Shown: positions 1-8,480 of the stretch, piece after piece
Layout: every line of letters begins with the position of its first letter
How positions within the stretch are numbered: the first letter of the stretch is position 1
NCBI GenBank assembly: GCA_934476075.1
Contig: CAKSNH010000002.1
Coordinates: 62,001 to 126,000 of the forward strand
Direction of reading: 5' to 3'
Source: an uncultured Clostridia bacterium
Lineage (GTDB): Bacteria; Bacillota; Clostridia; UBA1381
Length of the DNA: 64,000 nt
The notes under the pieces: generated by a model
Seen by the model: only the letters and a program-made list of their open reading frames with translations
What the model was told of the DNA's origin: nothing
Database searches by the model: none
Position numbers and translations under genes: made by a program

Positions 1-1257
1 AGGGGTGAACACGAAAACTTCATCAGCAAACAGGTCAATTTTAAGAGTATTTAAAAAATCGTCCGTATCTATAATATCAATCTGCGTTTCAAGCAGCTGC
101 CGTACCCATTCAAGCTTTGAGTCCATATCGGTAACCCCCGACACACCCTCCTTGTATTTCCAGTGTGCGGCGATACCTTCTTCGGCAATCTTGTGCATTT
201 CCCACGTTCTTATCTGTATCTCGAACGGTACGCCGTTTGAACCGATAACTGTGGTGTGCAGCGACTGATACATATTCGGTTTCGGCATTGCAATGTAATC
301 TTTAAAACGCATCGGTACAGGCGTGTACATTTCATGCACCATACCAAGCACCGCATAGCAGTCTGCCACCGTATCAACTATAATACGCACCGCAAACAAA
401 TCGTAAAGTTCGTCAAGGGTCTTGTTCTGACCGTACATTTTACGGAATATGCTGTAAAAATGCTTTGCACGCCCCGTAACTTGTCCGACAATATGATTTT
501 CGGCAAGACGTTCTTCAATGGTTTTCATTATCCCTTGAATATATTCTTCACGTTCCTTACGCTTTTGATTTATACCGTTTCGTATTTCCTCATAAGCGAC
601 AGGGTCGATGTATTTAAGCGATAAGTCTTCAAGCTCGCCCTTGATTTTTGACATACCCAAACGGTGAGCAAGCGGTGCATACACCTCCAAGGTTTCTTTT
701 GCTTTTTCAAGCTGTTTTTCGGGCGTCATAAATTTCAATGTACGCATATTGTGCAGACGGTCGATAAGTTTGATGATAACCACACGAATGTCCTTTGCCA
801 TGGCAAGAAACATCTTTCTGAGGTTTTCGACCTGCTGTTCCTCATGGGTGTTGTACTGCAATTTTTTAAGCTTTGTAACACCGTCCACAAGTTCCGCCGT
901 CTGCTGACCGAACAGGTTTTTTATATCCTCGTATGTGTAGTGCGTATCCTCGACAACATCATGCAAAAGAGCCGCCGCAATAGCTGTCGGGTCCATAGAC
1001 ATTTCCGCCGCTATCTGTGCAATAGCCACAGGATGCTCGATATACGGTGCACCCGATTTTCTGAACTGCCCGTCATGAGCCGACTTCGCCAGCTTGTACG
1101 CAACACGAATATCGTCAATATTGGCATTCGGACTGTATGATTTAACTTTTTCTATAATCTGTTCAACAATCGCATCGGTATCAACCGGTTCATAGGCTGT
1201 TCCGAGTATTTTCTTGTCGCCCTCATCTTTTTTTACAGCTGATGTACCTGTATCCAT
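1..1257 (-). CDS. relA: Bifunctional (p)ppGpp synthetase/hydrolase RelA/SpoT, C-terminus beyond window
   Basis: Makes and degrades the alarmone (p)ppGpp in the stringent response. The 419 residues inside the window hold the hydrolase HD domain (HDVVED at residues 99-104, a further His near 61) followed by the synthetase domain (RFKDY...PNMYQSLHT region). The frame is open to base 1, so the TGS and ACT regulatory domains lie outside. The start ATG at 1257 follows a GGGGGTG ribosome binding site. It lies 27 bases behind recJ on the same strand, so the two are probably cotranscribed; in many Firmicutes apt sits between them, and here it does not. Both enzymatic halves look intact, so this is a long Rel-type protein and not a small alarmone synthetase. 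Confidence 0.95.
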   Translation of the reverse strand, partial: MDTGTSAVKKDEGDKKILGTAYEPVDTDAIVEQIIEKVKSYSPNANIDDIRVAYKLAKSAHDGQFRKSGAPYIEHPVAIAQIAAEMSMDPTAIAAALLHDVVEDTHYTYEDIKNLFGQQTAELVDGVTKLKKLQYNTHEEQQVENLRKMFLAMAKDIRVVIIKLIDRLHNMRTLKFMTPEKQLEKAKETLEVYAPLAHRLGMSKIKGELEDLSLKYIDPVAYEEIRNGINQKRKEREEYIQGIMKTIEERLAENHIVGQVTGRAKHFYSIFRKMYGQNKTLDELYDLFAVRIIVDTVADCYAVLGMVHEMYTPVPMRFKDYIAMPKPNMYQSLHTTVIGSNGVPFEIQIRTWEMHKIAEEGIAAHWKYKEGVSGVTDMDSKLEWVRQLLETQIDIIDTDDFLNTLKIDLFADEVFVFTP

Positions 1258-1284
1258 AAAAGTCACCCCCGCAAATACATAAAA

Positions 1285-2997
1285 TCATTCATGTATTTTT
1301 ATATCTTTAATTTGTAGCTGAACCTGACTGTTCCCCTGAAAATTATTCACTTCCATCGTAAAAGCCACGTCCACAATATCATTCTGATTAAACTCCGACA
1401 CATATTCACCCATGCCGAACCCGACTGCATTTATATATTTATTTTCCCAGACAAGCCGCATACGCAGATGCTTGTTATCCTGTCCCATTGCCGCAATATT
1501 AGCTATTTTCACAGCCGATATTGAAAATACGGGTTTTGCATTGCCCATGCCGTACGGTTCAAGATTTAAAAGCATTTTAGCATTTTCAAGCGTTACATCT
1601 TTCGGTGAAATATCGGTATCTATCATTATTTTCTGAACCATATCTTCGGGTTTTAAGGTTTTGTTTGCATAGTCATTAATATCCTTGTCAAATTTTTCGA
1701 TATTGTCCATGTCAATGCTAAGTCCGGCAGCTATCGAATGACCGCCGAACTCCACCAAATCGTCCTTTACCGCAGTTAAAGCGTCAAACAAATTCATTCC
1801 TTCGATACTTCTGCCCGAACCTTTCCCGATACCTTTTTCATGCGTGATTAATATGCACGGCTTGTAGTATTTATCGTTTATTTTAGATGCGACAATTCCG
1901 ATAACGCCGTTGTGCCAACCCTCTTTTGCAAGCACGATAACCTTTTTCTTTTTAAAATTCTCGTCACTTTCAACCATTTGTACGGCTTCACTGTATATTT
2001 TCTGTTCTGTGAGCTGACGTTCTCTGTTTTCGTCGTTTAATTCTTTCGCTATTTCATACGCTCTCTGACTGTCGTTTTCGGTCATCAGTTCTACCGCCGT
2101 AACCGCCGTACCAAGTCTGCCCGCCGCATTCAATCTCGGAGCTACCGCAAATGCAATGGTTGATGCGGTAATCGGTTTGCCGAGCACTCCCGAAACCTCA
2201 AATATGGCTTTTAAACCCTCACGATTTGTGTTATTCAGTATTTCCAATCCCTTTGCGACAATAATACGGTTTTCGTCAACAAGCGGTACAACATCGGCAA
2301 TAGTACCGATAGCGGCAATATCGCAGTATTTGCGGAAACACTCGCCCGTATTTAAACCAAGCACCATAGCCATTCCCAAAATCAATTTGAATGCAACCCC
2401 CGCACCCGAAAGTTCCTTAAACGGATATTCGCAGTTCGGCTTTTTTGGATTAAGCACCGCCAATGCGTCGGGAATTTTCTCCTTGCAGGTGTGGTGGTCG
2501 GTGATAATCATGTCCAATTTTGAAAGTTTGGCAAACTCGACTTCGCCAACCGCCGTAATTCCGCAGTCAACCGTAATAACCAAATCGGTTTTACTTTTTA
2601 TAAACTTGTTTATTGCCATAATATTTATGCCGTAGCCTTCACTTTTCCTGTCGGGAATGTAATATGATACATCGGCATTCTGTTCTTTTAAGAATAAATA
2701 TAGCAAAGCGGTTGACGTAATGCCGTCAACATCATAATCACCGTATATAACAATCTTTTCGTGATTTTCAATAGCTTTCTTAATACGTTCGGCAGCCTCT
2801 TTCATGCCGTCCATAAGCATGGGATTATGGATATTTGCCATAGATTTGGAAATATAATTTTTAAGAGCCAATTCGGTATTGATTTGTCTGTTAGCCAAAA
2901 TAGTAACTATCACAGGCGGAATACCAAATCTTGCGGATAGATTTCTAAGTTCCGACTGAGGCAGCGGCTTGTGATAATTCCATAATTTCTTCTGCAT
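1285..2997 (-). CDS. recJ: Single-stranded-DNA-specific 5'-3' exonuclease RecJ
   Basis: DHH-superfamily exonuclease that resects 5' ends in recombination and mismatch repair in the cytoplasm. Seen: the first metal motif DYDVDG at residues 87-92, the DHH motif in ITDHHT near residue 168, and a glycine-rich DHHA1 motif (GGHSIAAG) in the second half, followed by an OB-fold-like tail. The length of 570 residues is normal for the family. The start ATG at 2997 has an ACGGAG ribosome binding site 6 bases upstream. It is the first gene of the recJ-relA pair. Confidence 0.95.
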   Translation of the reverse strand: MQKKLWNYHKPLPQSELRNLSARFGIPPVIVTILANRQINTELALKNYISKSMANIHNPMLMDGMKEAAERIKKAIENHEKIVIYGDYDVDGITSTALLYLFLKEQNADVSYYIPDRKSEGYGINIMAINKFIKSKTDLVITVDCGITAVGEVEFAKLSKLDMIITDHHTCKEKIPDALAVLNPKKPNCEYPFKELSGAGVAFKLILGMAMVLGLNTGECFRKYCDIAAIGTIADVVPLVDENRIIVAKGLEILNNTNREGLKAIFEVSGVLGKPITASTIAFAVAPRLNAAGRLGTAVTAVELMTENDSQRAYEIAKELNDENRERQLTEQKIYSEAVQMVESDENFKKKKVIVLAKEGWHNGVIGIVASKINDKYYKPCILITHEKGIGKGSGRSIEGMNLFDALTAVKDDLVEFGGHSIAAGLSIDMDNIEKFDKDINDYANKTLKPEDMVQKIMIDTDISPKDVTLENAKMLLNLEPYGMGNAKPVFSISAVKIANIAAMGQDNKHLRMRLVWENKYINAVGFGMGEYVSEFNQNDIVDVAFTMEVNNFQGNSQVQLQIKDIKIHE

Positions 2998-3117
2998 TTA
3001 TTTCTCCGTTCAAATTTAAAATTCACTTTAATTATAATATATTATTATATCATTTTTACGGCTATAATTCAAGCGGAAATTTACATAATACCACGGATTT
3101 TTGTGGGATTAGCATAG

Positions 3118-3264
3118 ATGTGTTACATTCCGAAATGTTTTGTTAAAAAAGAACAGCAAGCGAAACTTCTTTGTGTTATAGTTAATTCACTAAAATATGG
3201 TGTAATAAAAGCTGATGTTCGCTATAAAGCAATAGCAAAGGAAGTTTTGAAAGAAATAAATTAA
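3118..3264 (+). CDS. Small 48-residue ORF of unknown origin
   Basis: An ATG-initiated ORF of 48 codons that is basic and ends KEVLKEIN. The Shine-Dalgarno match is poor (GGGATTAGCATAG before ATG). What favours a transcribed unit is a strong U-run terminator five bases after the stop. It may instead be the tail of a decayed gene. No family recognised. Confidence 0.35.
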   Translation: MCYIPKCFVKKEQQAKLLCVIVNSLKYGVIKADVRYKAIAKEVLKEIN

Positions 3265-3268
3265 GGAA

Positions 3269-3306
3269 ATGGTGTGTGCAAAATTGTAAAGCATACACCA
3301 TTTTTG
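3269..3306 (+). terminator. Rho-independent terminator after the 48-residue ORF
   Basis: Arms ATGGTGTGTGC and GCATACACCAT (11 bp with one G-U pair) around an 11-base loop, followed by five T. The sequence has U-run polarity only on the plus strand. Confidence 0.8.
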
Positions 3307-3442
3307 TTGAACAAATAATCAATTAAATATATAAAATCGCAGAGCAGTAATCACTGATAATGAATGAACCCCAGTTGCACGCCCGAAACGTAGTTACTGA
3401 TGCGATTTTAATAATAGTACCACCAAATAATAGATATGTCAA
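3307..3442. promoter_or_regulatory. Inverted-repeat element flanked by two facing sigma-A promoters
   Basis: Plus strand: TTGAAC (3307-3312), 17-base spacer, TATAAA (3330-3335). Minus strand: TTGACA (3437-3442), 17-base spacer, TACTAT (3414-3419). Both fire into the same segment of about 70 bases, whose ends are complementary (AAAATCGCA with TGCGATTTT, then CAGTAA with TTACTG across a small internal loop). Either transcript could fold into one long hairpin. No coding frame with a ribosome binding site lies inside. The layout resembles the toxin-antitoxin unit at 30.6-30.9 kb, but the sequence is different and no toxin gene is visible. Confidence 0.55.
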
Positions 3443-3478
3443 GTTTTTTCATGTTGTGCACCATAAACAGCTGATTTA

Positions 3479-3507
3479 TTGACAGTATTATGCAAATGTG
3501 TTAAAAT
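3479..3507 (+). promoter_or_regulatory. Sigma-A promoter of the secreted protein at 3545
   Basis: TTGACA at 3479-3484, 17-base spacer, TAAAAT at 3502-3507. Transcription would start about 30 bases ahead of the ATG at 3545. Confidence 0.75.
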
Positions 3508-3544
3508 GAAAGTATACTATATTTATGAACATAGGAGGAGAAAT

Positions 3545-4855
3545 ATGAAAAATTTAAAAAAGACTATTGCTGCAATACTGACGGCTGTAATGGCGATGTC
3601 ATTTGCGGTAATTCCGTCAATGGCACAGGACGGGGAAACAGCGGTATTGATGAGCGAGGAAACAACGCAGGAACGGGGAACTGACGTTCAAGTCGATGAA
3701 GAAGGACCATTCGTTGTATTGAGCGAGTTTGGTTCGGATTGCGGAGAAAGCTATGACGGAAATATATTTAAGAAGGTATTTGAAATTTCAAATTATACGG
3801 ATAGTGCAATTAACATTACTCCGATAGCTGCGATATATGATGCGGACGGAAGTTTGATGGCATTGGAAACGGCAGAACAGAAAAGCATCGGTTCAGAAAC
3901 TGTTAAAAAGGAGTTTGATTTTAAGCTTAGTCAGGAAAAATTCCCCGATATGAAAATACCGGAGGGCGGAAAAACAAAAGTATTCCTATGGAATTCGCTT
4001 GATAATATGCAGCCTGTCGACTATCGTATTCCGCTTAGCGATTTTACAGCCTGCGGAATGACAATCGAATGGTCGGGGGATAATCGGGAAAAGGCATATG
4101 CTTATATCGGTGATTACAAGATTGAATTTACAAACGGCGACAATACGGTGGTTGTTGATGACGGTACTTTCCATCTTAATGATACATCATATATAGATAA
4201 TAACGGAAATACGTTTGTATCGCCCGAAAGCATAGATTTGTGTAATAAATTGTATAAATATCATTTGGCTATAATTGACGCACAAACCGCTGAGGCGGAT
4301 GAGCTTTATCCGCTGAAAGCGATAGACACAAATCAGGATAAAGTTTTGGTGTGCACATGGAACAAATATCCCGACAGCTATAAGGACGGAACGGAAATAA
4401 CCCTTGCATACGGTGATGTGTGGGTATTTACGGTTGACGAAGTAAAGGAATGGGGCAGAAAGAACGGCAGAGATTTGGACATGACATTCCGCATGGAACA
4501 GCTTATAGGACTTCCGCCGCAAAAGGGCAACACTCATTTCTCATTGCTTTGGGTTGACCCGAAAGATATGTTCAGACCGTCAAGGGATAATGAAATAAAT
4601 GATACGGAGGCAGAACTTACATTCCCTGAGGGCACATCTCAGGAATATATTGACTGGTTTAACTCAAATGCGGAATATTCATATAATCCGCACCGCTATC
4701 CGTGGACAGGGCTTGGATATACATATGATTGGGCGGACAACGGCACTGATTACGGTTTATCGGAATTTATAGTTAAGAGCGGTTCAAAGGCAACCGTTGA
4801 AAAGACATATACAAATAATGAATTTTATGACTACATCACAAGTGATGCGGCATAA
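3545..4855 (+). CDS. Secreted protein of unknown function
   Basis: Encodes 436 residues beginning with a clear Sec signal peptide: a basic MKNLKK start, a hydrophobic core to about residue 25, and a likely signal peptidase I site at SMA-QD. The mature protein is acidic and rich in aromatic residues, with no membrane segment or anchor after the signal. The start chosen here follows AGGAGGAG with good spacing; an upstream in-frame extension to 3479 would overlap the promoter. The gene has its own promoter and a strong terminator, so it is monocistronic. No family recognised. Confidence 0.8.
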   Translation: MKNLKKTIAAILTAVMAMSFAVIPSMAQDGETAVLMSEETTQERGTDVQVDEEGPFVVLSEFGSDCGESYDGNIFKKVFEISNYTDSAINITPIAAIYDADGSLMALETAEQKSIGSETVKKEFDFKLSQEKFPDMKIPEGGKTKVFLWNSLDNMQPVDYRIPLSDFTACGMTIEWSGDNREKAYAYIGDYKIEFTNGDNTVVVDDGTFHLNDTSYIDNNGNTFVSPESIDLCNKLYKYHLAIIDAQTAEADELYPLKAIDTNQDKVLVCTWNKYPDSYKDGTEITLAYGDVWVFTVDEVKEWGRKNGRDLDMTFRMEQLIGLPPQKGNTHFSLLWVDPKDMFRPSRDNEINDTEAELTFPEGTSQEYIDWFNSNAEYSYNPHRYPWTGLGYTYDWADNGTDYGLSEFIVKSGSKATVEKTYTNNEFYDYITSDAA

Positions 4856-4858
4856 TCA

Positions 4859-4896
4859 ATAAAAAAATCCCAGCGAATAAACACTGGGATTTTTTT
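4859..4896. terminator. Bidirectional terminator between convergent genes
   Basis: ATCCCAG (4867-4873) pairs with CTGGGAT (4884-4890), with an A-run before and a T-run after. It serves the secreted-protein gene on plus and the DUF975 gene on minus. Confidence 0.85.
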
Positions 4897-4906
4897 ATAT
4901 GTAAAA

Positions 4907-5644
4907 TTAATAATTCATAAAGTCAGCCTCTGATGCAAAACCGCTTCTCAGTGCATTTTCTTTAAGAGCAAAGTAAAGCTGAGTTTTTGTGGCAAAGAAG
5001 TACGGATTGACGAAAAGCGTGCCCATGCAGCAGCACAATGTTCCAAGCAAAAACCAGCCGATAAATGACAGGTCAAGAATGAACATATTCATTTTGTGAC
5101 CGTATGTCGCATTTTTGCTTATTTCAAATGCACGGTTTGTGTCTATGTTCGGATTTTCGGCAAGAATGTACGGTATCATTGCATATTCGTATGACTTCAC
5201 AATACCCGGAATAACGAATAAGAATGACCACAATGCTGTGTACAGGCTTACGAAAAACATTGATTTGACGATATTCATATACGAATTTTTAAATGCGTAA
5301 AGCATATTGTCGATAGAAACGTCATTGTATGCAGCCTGCATATAGAATTTGTTGTGACTGACCGTTATCGGATTTGTCAGAAATGCTTGTACGGCAAAAC
5401 CTACAACAAGTGCAAAAATCATTACGAAGAATACGATAACAAGCGCCGCAATAACCGCCGAAGGCGACATACCCGAAAATGAATCGGAAATAGATGCTGA
5501 ACTGCCTCTGCCCGATGAAAAATTAATTCCGCCGCCAACACCGCCGCATACGGCTGAAAAGATAAGCGACGCCAGAAATGACATCCAATAAGTTGTTTTT
5601 AATATACCCTTTGCACGTTCTTTTAAATCAACTCTGTCCCACAT
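4907..5644 (-). CDS. DUF975 family integral membrane protein
   Basis: A 245-residue polytopic membrane protein. The N-terminus (RVDLKERAKGILK) is followed by a first hydrophobic segment with Gly-rich stretches, then segments around residues 60-90, 125-150 and 185-215. The amphipathic start and the overall layout match the DUF975 family of Firmicutes, whose function is unknown. The region AENPNIDTNRAF matches the conserved central part of the family as I remember it. ATG at 5644 with GGAGGTT upstream. Monocistronic, facing away from the ECF operon. Confidence 0.75.
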   Translation of the reverse strand: MWDRVDLKERAKGILKTTYWMSFLASLIFSAVCGGVGGGINFSSGRGSSASISDSFSGMSPSAVIAALVIVFFVMIFALVVGFAVQAFLTNPITVSHNKFYMQAAYNDVSIDNMLYAFKNSYMNIVKSMFFVSLYTALWSFLFVIPGIVKSYEYAMIPYILAENPNIDTNRAFEISKNATYGHKMNMFILDLSFIGWFLLGTLCCCMGTLFVNPYFFATKTQLYFALKENALRSGFASEADFMNY

Positions 5645-5741
5645 AAAACAGAACCTCCTTTTTGTTTCGTGAGGTTATTATACCATTTAAAAAAAATAAT
5701 TGCAATAATTTGACTGTTAATTTATAAATAATTAATATTTA

Positions 5742-5770
5742 TTGACAATGATATAACGTATTAATATAAT
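5742..5770 (+). promoter_or_regulatory. Consensus sigma-A promoter of the ECF sigma operon
   Basis: TTGACA at 5742-5747, 17-base spacer, TATAAT at 5765-5770. It predicts a leader of about 130 bases before the sigma-factor ATG at 5907. The operon can therefore be expressed by the housekeeping sigma; no convincing ECF-type autoregulatory promoter was seen. Confidence 0.75.
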
Positions 5771-5906
5771 TTTATGAAAGGACTTTACAGAAAACAACCG
5801 ATACTGAAAAAAATTTTATTTTTTTGAAGTCATTATAAATGCTGTTTCGTTTATATAAGTGTAACGGATTTTTTGAGTACTTAAAGAGGGGTGAATACAA
5901 GACAAT

Positions 5907-6410
5907 ATGACAAACAAACAATTTCAGAAAATAATAGCGGAATATGAACGTCTTGTATTCACTGTATGTTACAGAATGGTCGGTGATTATGAGGAGGCAC
6001 AAAATCTCACACAGGAAACGTTTATATCGGCATTTGTACATATAGATTCATGCCAAACCGATAATTACAAAGCGTGGATTATACGAATTGCGTCAAATAA
6101 GGCGAAGGATTATTTGAAAAGTGCGTATAACAGGAAAGTCCGGCAGATGGAAGATGATTTTGACGCACCGTCCGAAAAAATCCCGATTGAAGAAAGATAT
6201 ATACAAAAAGAGAGTGCGGATATTGTAAAGAAAGAAATACTTGCATTAAATGAACCGTATCATAAAGTATCGGTAATGTATTTTTTGGAGGAGCGGACTG
6301 TAAGCGAGATTGCCGAAAGGCTGAAACGTCCGAAAAAGACAGTGCAGACCCAAATATCGAGAGCGAAAGATATTTTAAAACGAAATCTCAAAAAGGAGGA
6401 ATTGATATGA
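5907..6410 (+). CDS. ECF-type RNA polymerase sigma factor
   Basis: A 167-residue sigma-70 family protein of the extracytoplasmic function group. Region 2 occupies about residues 8-75 (YERLVFTVCYRMVGDYEEAQ, LTQETF, then an RIASNKAKD segment). Region 4 occupies about 105-160 and has an HTH (VSEIAERLKRPKKTVQTQ). Regions 1 and 3 are absent, as expected. The gene overlaps the next by four bases (ATGA), so sigma and anti-sigma are translationally coupled. The downstream membrane proteins suggest a cell-envelope stress response; the actual signal cannot be read. Confidence 0.9.
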   Translation: MTNKQFQKIIAEYERLVFTVCYRMVGDYEEAQNLTQETFISAFVHIDSCQTDNYKAWIIRIASNKAKDYLKSAYNRKVRQMEDDFDAPSEKIPIEERYIQKESADIVKKEILALNEPYHKVSVMYFLEERTVSEIAERLKRPKKTVQTQISRAKDILKRNLKKEELI

Positions 6411-6850
6411 ACAGCAAATATTTCGACAGTGACGGACATTTGACAGACGACGCATTTATTGATTTGGACAGCGGAACAGCAGATGAAATGACAAGGCTTG
6501 AAATATCGGAGCATCTATCCTTTTGCGATGAGTGTGTTTTAAGATACAGCGAGTATATGGAAAACAGTGTTTTGGAAGAAATACCGCCGAATTTAACAAA
6601 GGATATATCAAAAGCGGTAGTGAAATATTCGCTCAAAGACAATATAAAAAGGTATCTGCTTGTCGGGACGGCAGCGTGCTTTGCGATTACATTTTGGGTG
6701 AGCGGAGTATTTACACCCGATTTCAACAAATGGGAAAGCAAAGATACCGGCGAAATAGAAGAAAAAGTGAACGATATTAAGACAAAGGTATCGGACGATA
6801 TTTCAAAATATATAAATATTAAAGACTTGTTTAAGACGGAAAGGGAGTAA
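6407..6850 (+). CDS. Zinc-binding anti-sigma factor, single-pass membrane protein
   Basis: A 147-residue protein with an N-terminal zinc-finger-like motif H-x3-C-x2-C (HLSFCDEC, about residues 36-43). It has one transmembrane helix at about 82-100 (YLLVGTAACFAITFWVSGVF) and a short charged extracellular tail. This is the ZAS anti-sigma architecture: the cytoplasmic half would bind the sigma factor encoded immediately upstream, with a four-base overlap. The extracellular tail of about 45 residues is short and predicted helical, with no recognisable sensor domain. Confidence 0.8.
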   Translation: MNSKYFDSDGHLTDDAFIDLDSGTADEMTRLEISEHLSFCDECVLRYSEYMENSVLEEIPPNLTKDISKAVVKYSLKDNIKRYLLVGTAACFAITFWVSGVFTPDFNKWESKDTGEIEEKVNDIKTKVSDDISKYINIKDLFKTERE

Positions 6851-6854
6851 TTGC

Positions 6855-7556
6855 ATGAACAACTATAATAATATGAATAATATGAACAATCCGAACAATA
6901 ACCAAAACGGCGGTCAGAACAATCCCAATAATCAGAATATGAATTATAACAGAAATGCCGTAAATAATCCAAACACAAGAAACGGATTTCTTACATTCAT
7001 ATTTTCGTTTATTCCGGGAGCGGGACAGATGTATCTGGGATTTTTAAAGCGTGGTGTGTCGATTATGGGAGCGTTTGCGGCTGTAACGGGTATATCGGGA
7101 TTTTTGGATATACGAATATTTGCGGTGATATTGCCCGTGCTTTGGTTTTTCTCATTCTTTGATACTTTCAACTTGAAAAGACGTATGCGTTTTGAAGAAA
7201 TTGAGGATAAATGGCTGTTTAATGTAAATAAATTCTCGGACAAAGACTGGGGAAAAATTATTAAATCACGTCATAAACTATTCGGCGGTGTATGTATTTT
7301 TGCCGGAATATATATTATTATAAAATTAATGCTTGACGATTGGCTGGGAGCATTTTCAAATTATATACCCGACGTTGTATGGGAGGTTATATACAAATTT
7401 GTGGATACTTTGCCGACGCTTATTGTGAGTGTGCTTATAATTTGGCTTGGATTTAAGCTTTTGCACATCGGCGGAAAAGCCGAAAATGAAGATTATGTGG
7501 AGTACAAGGGTTTGAAGGATAACAACGGGGATAAATCGGGCAGTGAGGAGAATTAA
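6855..7556 (+). CDS. Membrane protein with Asn-rich N-terminus, third gene of ECF operon
   Basis: A 233-residue protein. The first 40 residues are almost entirely Asn, Met, Gly and Gln (repeats of NN and MNN). They are followed by membrane segments near residues 45-65 (with GAGQMYLG), 68-85 and 90-105, and by two more hydrophobic segments near 150-170 and 190-210. The GAGQMYLG segment resembles the TM2-like small membrane domain. The gene starts five bases after the anti-sigma stop, so it is part of the operon. The Asn-rich tract is low complexity, probably cytosolic and disordered. Function unknown. Confidence 0.75.
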   Translation: MNNYNNMNNMNNPNNNQNGGQNNPNNQNMNYNRNAVNNPNTRNGFLTFIFSFIPGAGQMYLGFLKRGVSIMGAFAAVTGISGFLDIRIFAVILPVLWFFSFFDTFNLKRRMRFEEIEDKWLFNVNKFSDKDWGKIIKSRHKLFGGVCIFAGIYIIIKLMLDDWLGAFSNYIPDVVWEVIYKFVDTLPTLIVSVLIIWLGFKLLHIGGKAENEDYVEYKGLKDNNGDKSGSEEN

Positions 7557-7557
7557 A

Positions 7558-8253
7558 ATGGATAATGCAAATAAGAGAACAAGGCGAGTGGGGACAATTA
7601 CGCTTGGAGTTATGCTTATAGCGGTTGGCGTGCTTTCGGTAATTCATATAATCAATCCGAGTTTGAATATGATAACGATATTGAAATTGTCGCCGATTAT
7701 ATTGATTGCATTGGGAATAGAAATATTGATTGCGGCATTTGTGAACAATTCCGATAAAATACGCTATGACGGTGTGAGCATTATATTATGCGTATTTCTG
7801 ATATGTGCGTCGCTGGGAATGTCGGCGGTGATGACGGTGTTTGAATATTTCAATCCGATGTATAAACAGGAGCAGCGTCAGGCAAAATCACAGCTTGAAC
7901 AGCAAAGCTATGAACTGCTTTCGGACATGGACAAAATCTCCGACATAAATATCAGCATAAATTATGACATATTTGAAAAAACAGATGTGCAGAATGACAA
8001 GGAATATGCGGATATACATATCAGTTTAAAGGACGATTATGATAATCAATCGGAGTTTTCACAGGATTGTGCAAGTATATGCAGTGAATTATCACCTGTT
8101 ATCGACAAATTTAATAATGTCAATATTGAATCGTATTCGGGAACAATGAGGGTGTACCTAAACGGAGCAGTGCAGAAGAATTACAAAAAAGAGGATATAG
8201 AAAAAATAGTTATAGACGATACAAAGGAAGAAACATCACAGAGCGAGGAATAG
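7558..8253 (+). CDS. Membrane protein with LiaI/LiaF-like N-terminal region
   Basis: A 231-residue protein. Paired hydrophobic helices at about 9-30 and 36-55, and a third at about 70-92, are followed by a charged, probably extracytoplasmic domain of about 130 residues. The short helix pair with the LKLSPIILIALGIEIL pattern resembles the membrane module of LiaI/LiaF and DUF5668 proteins, which act in envelope stress. ATG at 7558 follows GAGGAG; a longer in-frame start at 7543 has no ribosome binding site. Last gene of the ECF operon, overlapping none, and followed by a terminator. Confidence 0.7.
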   Translation: MDNANKRTRRVGTITLGVMLIAVGVLSVIHIINPSLNMITILKLSPIILIALGIEILIAAFVNNSDKIRYDGVSIILCVFLICASLGMSAVMTVFEYFNPMYKQEQRQAKSQLEQQSYELLSDMDKISDINISINYDIFEKTDVQNDKEYADIHISLKDDYDNQSEFSQDCASICSELSPVIDKFNNVNIESYSGTMRVYLNGAVQKNYKKEDIEKIVIDDTKEETSQSEE

Positions 8254-8254
8254 A

Positions 8255-8288
8255 AAAAAAGCAGTGCGTTGCCGTACTGCTTTTTTCT
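8255..8288 (+). terminator. Terminator of the ECF sigma operon
   Basis: GCAGTGCG and CGTACTGC (8 bp with one G-U) around TTGC, preceded by an A-run and followed by six T. A second perfect hairpin, ACCGCCT/AGGCGGT, follows at 8299-8321 without a U-run. Confidence 0.85.
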
Positions 8289-8342
8289 TAGGGTTTTTAC
8301 CGCCTGAATGAATAGGCGGTGTATCTAAAATATTTTATTGGG

Positions 8343-8480
8343 GAAGCTAATTAAATAAGAATAAAATTTGCGGTAATTGAAAAAACACATGGATAGAATG
8401 ATAACCTAAAAACAAAAAAAGCCGTTTCGATTATCGCTAATCGAAACGACCACATTGCCGCAAATCAGTTATTCTTAATT
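8343..8480. repeat. Imperfect long inverted repeat around the small RNA
   Basis: The left arm (about 8343-8370) and right arm (about 8452-8480) pair as AAGAATAA/TTATTCTT and then ATTTGCGGTAAT/ATTGCCGCAAAT, with a small asymmetric internal loop (A against CAG). One T-G mismatch is compatible with RNA wobble pairing. The loop region contains the small-RNA terminator hairpin. Confidence 0.65.

Noticed and set aside
256..1140. Plus-strand ORFs opposite relA (and similar ones opposite recJ, hcp, glyS, V-ATPase and other genes)
   Set aside because: They are antisense shadows of strongly supported genes, rich in His, Cys and Phe, without ribosome binding sites.
3335..3412. Guide RNA or right end of an IS200/IS605-like element (GAATGAACCCC motif and stem)
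   Set aside because: No tnpA or tnpB, no matching left end, and the similarity rests on a few bases; the facing-promoter reading explains more.
5840..5906. ECF-type autoregulatory promoter (TGTAAC box) before the sigma factor
   Set aside because: The -10 part does not match known ECF promoters and the spacing is wrong; a consensus sigma-A promoter exists upstream.
8350..8460. 34-codon hydrophobic ORF on the minus strand across the small-RNA terminator
   Set aside because: No ribosome binding site, and it runs through the terminator hairpin and T-run, so it is probably a chance frame.
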